A stretch of DNA of 64,000 bases, taken from positions 130,476,920 to 130,540,919 of the forward strand of contig CM043964.1 in NCBI GenBank assembly GCA_014529385.2, written 5' to 3'. This DNA comes from Adiantum capillus-veneris (Eukaryota; Streptophyta; Polypodiopsida; Polypodiales; Pteridaceae). The notes below the pieces were generated by a model that did no database searches, was not told the origin of the DNA, and saw only the letters and a list, made by a program, of their open reading frames with translations. The translations under genes were made by a program, and so were the position numbers. Each line of letters begins with the position of its first letter. Within the stretch, counting starts at the first letter, position 1. Below are positions 44,822 through 58,165 of the stretch, piece after piece.

Positions 44822-44856
44822 AAAGGGCCCCTAGAGGGTTCATATTTTTCCTAATG
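44822..44856. repeat. Element T right terminal inverted repeat
   Basis: GGTTCATATTTTTCCTAATG at the end, inverted copy of the left terminus with one mismatch in 20. Confidence 0.88.
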
Positions 44857-45368
44857 TGGCCCACCATGAAAGTGGACATACAAGAGTATGTTTCAAAATG
44901 TGTGGTATGTCAAAAGATAAAGTACTCCAGCCATTGCCAATCCCTAATTCTCCTTGGAAGAGTATATTCATGGATTTTATCTTTGGACTACCTAAGTCTA
45001 TCCATGGAAATACGGGAATATGGGCAATAGTCGACAGGTTTAGCAAGCAAGCACACTTTATTCCTATCAAAAAGACTATTAAGGCACACCAAACGACAAC
45101 CCTCTTCATATTCCAAATTCTCAAACACCATGGATTTCCAACATCCATAGTGACAGATAGAGATCCTAGAATGACCAGTAAATTTTGGAAAGGTAGGTAC
45201 AAGGTTGAAAATCTCTTCGACCTATCCCCCACAAATGGATGGCCAAATTGACATAGCTAACCTTACGATTCTCGATCTACTAAAGACTTATGTTACAGAA
45301 GTAGTTCAACGCTCACAATGGGAGAAGTGTCCACCACTTGTAGAGTATGCGTATAGTAACACTGTCCA
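44857..45368 (+). pseudogene. Element C integrase core, truncated
   Basis: Continues the integrase after element T with 'MKVDIQEYVSKCVVCQKIKY' (CC zinc pair), 'PWKSIFMDFIFGLPKS' (first D) and 'HHGFPTSIVTDRDPRMTSKF' (second D). A frameshift near 45205 leads to 'HPQMDGQID', whose last Asp occupies the usual catalytic Glu position. The ORF then passes to 'LVEYAYSNTVHT' and at about 45369 fuses to LTR sequence, so the end of integrase and the start of the 3' LTR are deleted. Confidence 0.88.
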
Positions 45369-45628
45369 TACTAGGGAAACTATAATACGAAAGCCTTTTA
45401 AAGAGGTGACCAGCTCCACATAAATCCGGTCCTCAACTGTTGTCAATTTCTCTAACCCTTTCTCTCTCTCTCTTTTACAAGTATTGTTCATGCCAAGCTA
45501 ACTAGGTGTAATGGTTATTTTGCTACCTTTTAATTACTCTTCTTATGCTCTTTAAGAATTCTCTTAAAGGAAATGCTCACTATTATAATTTCAATTTCCA
45601 CTACAATCAATGTTATAGCCATATTCCA
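45369..45628 (+). repeat. Element C 3' LTR, 5' part deleted
   Basis: Matches 1812-2077 and ends in CCA at 45628. The LTR is joined directly to integrase coding sequence. Confidence 0.85.
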
Positions 45629-46690
45629 TTGGAGGAGTGTTACACTAGCACAGCAAGAGAGAAGAGAGGAGAGGAGAGAAGAATAGACAAAGGCACTGGG
45701 TGCCCGTGCAAGAGTGAGCATTTTCCTCTTGCACATATTTATTTATAGATTTCTTGAATGCTCAAAATGAGTAGACGTTTCCTGGAAATAATAATGTTTG
45801 TAGCTCATAAAGAGCACTTGAATAATAAAATGTAATATCCTTTTGCATAGGCCATTAACTGCTAATGCTTTTGCCATCTGTCATCTGTGCTAAATAGATA
45901 AGTATCAATTTCCATTACATACCTCTCCGATAGAAAGCTACTATCTTCAGTTGTGAAGATAGGAATCTGCAAACCATACTTGTCAAAAAAATGGTTAGTA
46001 TTTTGTGCCAAAGGTATCACATATTAAAAGTGAAGTTCATAAAATTAAACAATATTGCTTATGCCTGTCGTCATTTATATATATATATATTCTAGTTTCC
46101 CATATCACTAGAATAAGCAATATATGTCATACCTCGATGAATCAAGATATCATTGGTCACACTCATCGTTCAATAATCAATTTTCATAAATGTTAAGTCC
46201 AATTTCATAAACTTAAATAGCCATAGCTCATAAAGAGCACTTGATTAATAAAATATACATAAATGTAATGTATTTTTGCATAGCCCAAGGCTCGGTCAGC
46301 TTTTTCCACCTATGATCTGCAGTAAATAACAAAATATCAATTTCCATTACATATGTAATGGAAATTGATAATTATCTATCTATTGCAGCTGACAAGTGGA
46401 AAAAGCATTAACTTGGGAAAGCATTAGGAGTTAATGGACTCTGCCAAAGTATATTACATTTTATGTACATATTTATATTTATTATTCAATTTCTCTTTAT
46501 GAGCTTTGACCATTATTATGTACAGTCGGGCAATGTGTACTAATTTTGAGCATTCAAAAAATCTATAGATAAATACGTGGAAGAGAAAAATGCTCATTCT
46601 TGCATGGGGGGAGATTGCACTCAGTGCATGTGTCTATTCTTCTCTCCTCTCCTCTCCTCTCTCGTCATACCAATGTAGCACTAGCGATTT
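45629..46690. repeat. Fold-back element with long inverted arms
   Basis: About 45640-45890 is the reverse complement of 46440-46690 ('gagagaagaatagaca', 'gaatgctcaaaat', 'agctcataaagag'). A second copy of the inner part (46205-46350) forms a perfect inner palindrome around 46351 ('tttccattacatatgtaatg'). No ORF of note. Likely a non-autonomous fold-back or MITE-like element, possibly two nested copies. Confidence 0.75.
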
Positions 46691-46806
46691 CGGGAGGAAG
46701 CTTTGAATTCAAATAAACTAGATGATTTGCCTGTTTGAATTCAAAAGCTGTCCTTTGATTAATTTCTTAATACTAAAGGTTTGACTTCCTTAAACTACCA
46801 AATAAA

Positions 46807-46839
46807 GGGGCCCTCCTAGACCCCATTCTCTTCCTAATG
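46807..46839. repeat. Terminus resembling the element T end
   Basis: Ends TTCCTAATG with upstream GGGGCCC and CCTAGA, similar in order to the right end of element T (GGGCCC, CTAGA, TTCCTAATG). It abuts exactly where the long inverted repeat with 330-560 begins. The partner end is not found. Confidence 0.45.
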
Positions 46840-47060
46840 CTCTCGTCGGAGGTGCAACTACACACGCTCTTATGCTCTCTCATGCTCTCTGTCTCTCTCC
46901 GATCGTGTGTAGCTTTGGTTATGTGCTACGTGATTCTTTAGGTATGCAACTTTGTTTGTTTTATGGGTTGTGGCATGTAGTGTTTGGTATTTTGTAGGGC
47001 TCTTTGTGCTCCCGCTTGTAGCAAGTTTGAGTAGAGAAAGGTTTACATTTGGTATTCCAA
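46840..47060. repeat. Right arm of the widely separated inverted repeat
   Basis: Reverse complement of about 330-560 with numerous substitutions. No coding content. Confidence 0.7.
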
Positions 47061-47263
47061 ATTCTTCTTGCTCATTAGTGTGGCTTTACAATTATAACTT
47101 GACAACGAACTAAGTAAAATGTTGCTCTATTAAGTTAAAAGACAAGCATATTCTTTAAAAGGCGATTTGGTTAAAAGACAAGACTATGTTTTAAAAGATG
47201 ATTTGTGACCCCACCCTTCATATGGTTTTTAAATTCAATTTTTCCAATGTACATTGTAGCATC
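47061..47263. other. Spacer, nothing recognised
   Basis: AT-rich, with a short direct repeat 'ttaaaagacaag' at about 47138 and 47171. Confidence 0.5.
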
Positions 47264-47487
47264 TGTTGGAAATAGGGTTGCAAGGAAACACACACAGCGT
47301 GGAGAAGATGAAGGAGCTCAAGACCAAAAACAGAGAGTAATATTGCTTAGTGCACAATGGAAAGATAAGTTAAACCTAGAATGATGGGCGTATATGTATG
47401 GTAATAAATCTCCCTTGAGAGTAATGTGGTGAACGAGAGCTGGCACATAGAGTATAGCGAAGTGCCATGCCCTGAGGACATGATTAG

Positions 47488-47990
47488 TCCACAAAGGAGA
47501 GTAAGCTCAAAGCTTTGCAAAAAGCTTCGAAGTTCTCACAAGACAATGCCTTTGTGAAAATATCTGCAAGGTTGTCCTGCGTGGGCACATAAGCCAACAT
47601 AAGCCAAGCTGATCTCTCCAACTGAGAGTCTCACTTAACTCTACATCTGTCATCCACAAATTTCACAACAAGACCAAGTCTAGCAAGTGCAGATACAGAC
47701 AAAAGATTCTTCTTGATCCCAAGTACATAAAGTGCATCAACAAGTGTAAATGAATTGCCATTCAAACTAGTTAGTAAAATCTTTCCAACTGCCTAGACCG
47801 GATAAGAGACATTGTTGGAACAAGTGATTGTATTTTCATGAGAGACAACCTTGAGAGAGGTAAACATGTCACGATGTGATGTAAAGTACTTTGTAGCACC
47901 ATTTTCAGGATCATACACTCTACACTAAATGCCCACTTTGCATCTACATCAGCATCACAATCTCCTTTCACAAAAGATTCTATAATAGCT
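47488..47990 (-). pseudogene. Element E protease/pre-integrase and RNase H remnants
   Basis: On minus, 'VYDPENGATKYFTSHRDMF' (a degenerate D-S-G-A-type copia protease start), 'VDALYVLGIKKNLLSVSALA' (pre-integrase) and then directly 'VPTQDNLADIFTKAL', the end of copia RNase H. The junction near 47620-47640 replaces several kilobases. Confidence 0.75.
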
Positions 47991-48309
47991 GCACTTGCAG
48001 TGGAACCAGCCTCTTCTTCTTGGCCACTTTTTCTTTCAATTTAGGACATTTCTTGATTAGGTTCTTTTTTCCCTATCACAAGAATTCCCACACAAGGTGC
48101 TGCTAGCAGAAGCATTAGGAACAAGTGATTTGCCACTCGCTGAAGAACCATGAGAAGTGGCTACATTGTTGTTACCACCTTTTCTTTGAGCACCAATAAA
48201 AATATGTTCAATTGCACGATGTTTAGCCTTGTTCTTTCTTGAAAGTGACTCTGCAAAAACAGCAATGTGTATAATGCATCAAACTTGACAACATCAAGAT
48301 TTCCTTGGG

Positions 48310-48877
48310 TCATAAGTCTCCAAGTACTAGCAAAAGTCTGGTAAGATCTGGCAAAGCATCAAGAACAATCTGAACAAGGAAACTATCAAAAATAACTTCA
48401 CCTGCTAAAATTATTTTCCCATTAATATCCTTGACACCAACAAGGAAAGTGTCCATGTTATCTTCGAGCTCTTTACACAGCAATGCAATTTTAGCCTCAT
48501 TTCGACTTGCATAAAGACCAACCAAAATATCCCAAGCCTGTTTAGCTGATTTCATTGATCAAATGTGAGAAGTAAGTGCGCCTCACAGACAATGCAGTCA
48601 ATGCATGAGCATGCGCATCTCTAATAGCCCAACGGGCTTGCTCAGTTGTAGGAAAAACACCTCTAGCAGCAGAAATCCTGCCACCAAAACCTGCAACGTC
48701 CTCAACAACACCTGTATCCACATAATTAGAGCGTACATCAATGCCCTCCAAAACATTCCAAATTCCCTTTGACACAAGGACATGTTGCATCATATAAGCC
48801 CACATTGGGTAATTGTCCCCATCCAATTTATCCTCAACAGCAAACATCTTGAACACATCTTTGTTGTTGTCAGCCAT
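48310..48877 (-). pseudogene. gag: Element E gag
   Basis: Start MADNNKDVFKMFAVEDKLDG on minus. 'GDNYPMWAYMMQHVLVSKGI' is the copia gag signature, followed by 'ARWAIRDAHAHALTALSV'. A break at ~48550 leads to 'AKQAWDILVGLYASRNEAK' and 'EDNMDTFLVGVKDINGKI'. No zinc knuckle remains in frame. Confidence 0.85.
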
Positions 48878-49508
48878 GGTGAGTGTCTGCACCTGGTGTG
48901 GAAATTGTCCAAAAAATAGGAGAAACAAGGCGGTACTAACACGTGCTCTATAGCACAACCCAAAGAAGATTGTAATGGAACTGTTATGCAAAAAATAACA
49001 CTGACAAAAAATTTGCACAAAAGGACAAAATTGCTTGCGCAGTACTGTGCATGTAGTGGAAACGGAGGCCGAAATGAGCTCGAATGGAAATTCTAAGAAA
49101 ACCAAGCTCTACGAGCTATTTGCAAGTATTTTTCACCTGATGACTCTCATCAAAGGTCATCCAAATCGAAGAAAGTCAACAAGCATGTGTTGGCGATGCT
49201 AGCGACTATGCACAAGAGGACGCAACCTGCTTTGATACTAATTGTTGGAAATAGGGTTACAGGGAAACACACACATCTTGGAGAGGATGAAGAAGCTCAA
49301 GACACACAATAGAGAGTAGAATTTCTTAGTGCACAATGGAAAGATAAGTTAGCTCTAGAATGATGGGCATATATATAATGCACGGGGGGAAAACCTCCTA
49401 GTGGGGGAAAAAATGCCCCGGCGGTCCTAAGTGTGTTCACACACATCACTACCACATATATATGGTAACATCATTAACTCAAGATCTTATAAATCCTAGC
49501 AATTAACA

Positions 49509-49792
49509 TAGTGATAGTTAACGATATTAATCCTAATATTGCTTCTCATGGATTAGTACATCAAGTGTTCATTAACATAAATGAAAATCTCTTAGATGTG
49601 GTTTTTCTATAATGGGGCAAATCTCATTCAAACTTGGAATTCTTAAAAAAGTGATAGTTAACGATATTAATCCTAATATTGCTTCTCATGGATTAGTACA
49701 TCAAGTGTTCATTAACATAAATGAAAATCTCTTAGATGTGGTTTTTCTATAATGGGGCAAATCTCATTCAAACTTGGAATTCTTAAAAAATA
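49509..49792. repeat. 141-bp tandem duplication
   Basis: Two essentially identical copies, starting 'gtgatagttaacgatatt' at 49511 and 49652. Noncoding. Confidence 0.92.
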
Positions 49793-50065
49793 TCTCAAAC
49801 CTTTCTCAGTCTTTCACTTAAAGGAATTTTGAACGTGTCTTCTATAGAGATCTTATGGCATGCAGTTTAAGTTGTTGAGATCCAACGATTCAAATCCTTC
49901 CCAACACGCAATCTCAAACCTTTCTCAGTCTTTCAGTTAAAGGAATTTTGAACATGTCTTCTATCGAGATCTTATGGCATGCAGTTTAAGTTGAATTTTT
50001 GGTAGGATGATGGAGACGACAGTATTGAAATCCAACGATTCAAATCCTTCCCAACATGCAATTTC
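49792..50065. repeat. Imperfect ~120-150-bp tandem duplication
   Basis: 'ctcaaacctttctcagtc' to 'caaatccttcccaaca' occurs twice (from 49794 and 49911), the second copy containing an extra 'aatttttggtaggatgatgg' segment. Confidence 0.88.
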
Positions 50066-54369
<4,304 letters not shown>

Positions 54370-54388
54370 TAAGCCTTCCTTTTCTTGC

Positions 54389-54428
<40 letters not shown>

Positions 54429-54580
54429 CTCCTAAGAACCATCTCAAGAGACCTCAAGGATCTATCCAACGGATCTTGAACTCGAGGCCTGATATCCAAG
54501 AGTAATCTCGGATAACCAATCCACCACACTTCGGAGATAGACAAGTTATTCCAATCTCCTCTTCTTCATCACACCCACCC

Positions 54581-54644
<64 letters not shown>

Positions 54645-57600
54645 AGAAGAATAAGAAGAAGAAAAGAATTTTAATGTCATGGGAAACTATCCCAAAAGAC
54701 CTTAAAGATCTATCCGACGAGGAGAGTTGAACTTAAGACCGGTTATTTAAGAGGGAAATGGCATAACCAATCTACCACACTTGGGTGATAGAAAGGTTAT
54801 ACCATTTTTCTCTTCTTATTAGCGCACACACACACACCCAAGAAGAAGAGAATCTTAACGTCGTAGGAAACTATCCCAAGAGACCTTAAAGATCTATTTG
54901 ACGAGGAGAGTTGAACTTAAGACCTGTTATTTAAGAGGGAAATGGCATAACCAATCTACCACACTTGGGAGATAGAAAGGCTATACCATTTTCCTCTTCT
55001 TATTAACGCGCACACACACACACCCAAGAAGAAGAGAATTTTTAACGTCGTAGGAAACTATCCCAAGAGACCTTAACGATCTATCCGACGAGGAGAGTTG
55101 ATCTTAAGACTATTATTTAAGAGGGGAATGGCATGTCCAATCTACCACACTTGGGTGATAGAAAGGTTATACCATTCTCCTCTTCTTATTAGTGCCCACA
55201 CACACACACACCCAAGAAGAACAGAATTTTAACGTCATAGGAAACTATCCCAAGAGACCTTTAAGATCTATCCGACGAGGAGAGTTGAACTTAAGACCTG
55301 TTATTATTGTATAACTAATCTACCACACTTCGGTGATAGAAAGGTTATACCATTTTCCTCTTCTTATTAGCGCGCGCACACACACACACCCAAGAAGAAG
55401 AGAATTTTAACGTCGTAGGAAACTATCCCAAGAGACCTTAAATATCCGACGAGCAGAGTTGAACTCAAGACCTGTTATTTAAGAGGGAAATGGCATAACC
55501 AATCTACCACACTTGGCTGATAGAAAGGTTATACTATTTTCTTCTTCTTATCAGCACACACACACGCGCGCACACACCCAAGAAACAAAATAATGTTAAC
55601 GTCATAGGAAACTATCCCAAGAGATCTTAAAGATCTATCTGACAAGGAGAGTTGAACTTAAGACCTGTTATTTAAGAGGGAAATGGCATAACCAATCTAC
55701 CACACTTGGGTGATAGAAAGCTTATACCATTTTCCTCTTCTTATTAGCGCACACACACACACACACACCCAAGAAGAAAAGAATGTTAACGTCATAGGAA
55801 ACTATCCCAAGAGACCTTAAAGAACTATCCGACGAGGAAAGTTGAACTTAAGACCTGTTATTTAAGAGGGAAATGGCATAACCAATCTACCACACTTGGG
55901 TGATAGAAAGGTTATACCATTTTTCTCTTCTTATTAGCATACACACACCCAAGAAGAAAAGAATGTTAACGCCGTAGGAAACTATTCCACGAGATCTTAA
56001 AGAACTATCCGACGAGGAGAGTTGAATTCAAGACCTATTATTTAAGAGAAAAATGGCATAACCAATCTACCAGACTTGGGTGACAGAAAGGTTATACCAT
56101 TTTCCTCTTTTTATTAGTGCACACACACACACTCTCAAGAAGAAGAGAATTTTAACGTCGTAGGAAACTGTCGCAAGAGACCTTAAAGATCTATCCGATG
56201 AGGAGAGTTGAACTTAAGACATGTTATTTCAGAGGGAAATGGCATAACCAATTTACCACACTTGGGTGGTAGAAAGCTTATACCATTTTCCTCTTCTGAT
56301 TAGCACACACATAGACACCCAAGAAGAAGAGAATTTTAACGTCGTAGGAAACTATCCCAAGAGACCTTTAAGACCTATCTGACGAAGAGAGTTGAACTTA
56401 AGAATTGTCATTTAAGAGGGAAATGGCATGACGAATCTACCACACTTGGTTGATAGAAAGTTTATACCATTTTCCTCTTCTTATTAGCGCACACACACCC
56501 AAGAAGAAAAGAATTTTACCATCATAAGAAACTATCCCAAGAGACCTTAAAGATCTATCCGACCAGGAGAGTTGCAATTAAGACCTGTTATTTAAGAGGA
56601 AAATGGCATAACTAATCCACCACACTTGGGTGATAGAAAGGTTTTTCCTCTATTTCTTATCACACACACACACACACACACCCAAGAAGAAGAGAATTTT
56701 GACGTCAAAGGAAACTATCCCAAGAGACCTTAAAGATCTATCCAACGAGGAGAGTTGAACTTAAGACCTGTTATTTAACAAGGGAATGGCATAACCAATC
56801 TACCACACTTGAGTGATAGAAAGGTTATCCCATTTTCCTCTTCTTATTAGCGCGCACACACACACACCCAAGAAGAATAGAATTTTAATGTCTTAAGAAA
56901 CTATCCCAAGAGACCTTAAAGATCTATCCGACGAGGAGAGTTGAACTTAAGACCTGTTATTTAAGAGGGGAATGGCATAACCAATCTACCACACTTGGGT
57001 GATAGAAAGGTTATCCCATTTTGCTCTTCTTATTAGTGCACGCACACACACACCCAAGAAGACGAGAATTTTAACGTCGTAGGAAACTATCCAAAGAGAC
57101 CTTAAAGATCTATCCAACGAGGAGAGTTAAACTTAAGACCTATTATTTAAGAGGGAAATGACATAACCAATCTACCACACTTGGGTGATAGAAAGATCAT
57201 ACCATTTTCCTCTTCTAATTAGCGCGCGCGCGCACACACACACACACACCAAGAAGAAGAGAATTTGAACGTCGTATGAAACTATTCCAAGAGACCTTTA
57301 AGATCTATCCGACAAGGAGAGTTGAGCTAAGACCTGTTATTTAAGAGGGGAATGGCATAAGCAATCTACCACACTTGGGTGATAGAAAGGTTTTCCCTTT
57401 TTCCTCTTCTTATTAGCGCACACATACACCCCCAAGAAGAAGAGAATTTTAATGTCGAGGAAACTATCCCAAGAGACCTTAAAGATCTATCCAACGAGGA
57501 GAGTTGAACTTAAGAGCTGTTATTTAACAGAGGAATGGCATAACCAATCTACCACACTTGGGTGATAGAAAGGTTATCCCATTTTCCTCTTGACCTTAAA

Positions 57601-58165
57601 GATCTATCCAACGAGGAGAGTTAAACTTAAGACCTATTATTTAAGAGGGAAATGGCATAACCAATCTACCACAATTGGGTGATAGAAAGGTTATACCATT
57701 TTCCTCTTCTGATTAGCGCACACACACACGCACACCCAAGAAGAAGAGAATTTGAACGTCGTAGGAAACTATCCCAAGAGACCTTTAAGATCTATCCGAC
57801 GAGGAGAGTTGAGCTTAAGACCTATTATTTAAGAGGGAAATGGCATAAGCAATCTACCACACTTGGGTGATAGAAAGGTTACACAATTTTCCTCTTCTTA
57901 TTAGCGCACACATACACACCCAAGAAGAAGAGAATTTTAATGGCGTAGGAAACTATCCCAAGAAACCTTAAAGATCTATCCGACGAGGAGAGTTGAACTT
58001 AAGACCTATTATTTAAGAGGGAAATGGCATAACCAATCTACCACACTTGGGTGATAGAAAGGTTATACCATTTTTCTCTTCTTCTTGGATGTGTGTGTGT
58101 GCGCGTGCTAATAAGAAGAGGAAAATGGTATAACCTTTCTATCACCCAAGTGTGGTAGATTGGTT
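54370..58165 (-). repeat. Tandem array of ~20 tRNA-like units, ~185 bp each
   Basis: Each unit on minus reads: a head 'tgtggtagattggttatgcc', a variable middle, 'ggtcttaagttcaactctcc', then 'aaggtctcttgggatagttt', 'cttcttcttggg' and a (TG)n tract. The head has a box-A-like 'TGGTAGATTGG' and, 33 bases later, a box-B-like 'AGTTCAACTCT', the layout of a tRNA-derived RNA polymerase III promoter. Marker positions give periods of 179-193 bp. The first, divergent unit (54370-54545) has a better box B 'GAGTTCAAGATCC' and a (GA)n flank, as in a SINE. One unit near 57600 is truncated. The last copy (~58080-58165) is inverted. Confidence 0.85.

Larger units (their letters stand above)
34549..44856. mobile_element. 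Element T: 10.3-kb DNA transposon carrying a histone H3 gene
   Basis: It interrupts element C integrase; removing it with one T restores the reading 'YFYWPTMKVDI'. The ends are inverted: left CATTAGGAGAAATATGAACC, and the right end read on the other strand differs at one of 20 positions, with weaker matching (a shared GGGCC) to about base 35. The target duplication is at most one base (T). Contents: a four-exon transposase-like gene and a histone H3 gene on plus, two unrecognised genes on minus, and a triple hairpin array between the convergent pairs. There are no LTRs, no RT and no integrase inside. Near both ends lies a near-palindrome of the type 'aaaaatcattttttgacc' (34879 and 44528), a possible binding site. 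I cannot place it in a named superfamily. Confidence 0.88.
1812..45628 (+). mobile_element. Element C: Ty3/gypsy LTR retrotransposon split by three later insertions
   Basis: The oldest element in the stack. Its pieces in order are: 5' LTR end (to 2077), tRNA-Met primer site, gag (2485-2664 and 25622 onward), zinc knuckle, protease, RT (to 27661 and from 33238), RNase H, the HHCC part of integrase (to 34548), integrase core (from 44857) and a truncated 3' LTR (45369-45628). Joining the flanks of each insert restores one open frame: gag codon 60 ends exactly at 2664 and the next codon starts at 25622. The order PR-RT-RH-IN places it in Ty3/gypsy. Several stops and frameshifts make it inactive. 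The true 5' limit is upstream of 1812 but unresolved. Confidence 0.9.
47264..49500 (-). mobile_element. Element E: Ty1/copia on the minus strand with a large internal deletion
   Basis: LTR-type sequence starting TGTTGGAAATAGGG (plus strand) occurs at 47264 and again at 49243. Between them on minus: a tRNA-Met-like primer site 'tagtatcaaagc' (49240-49229), gag (48877-48310), a protease/GAG-pre-integrase remnant (about 47950-47640) and the RNase H end 'QDNLADIFTKALSCENFEAF' (about 47590-47490). Integrase core and RT are missing. The low-coordinate LTR is only ~150 bp, so it is truncated; the high-coordinate limit is unresolved. Confidence 0.82.

Noticed and set aside
54370-58165. Functional tRNA gene cluster
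   Set aside because: Acceptor and anticodon stems do not pair properly; only promoter-like boxes remain.
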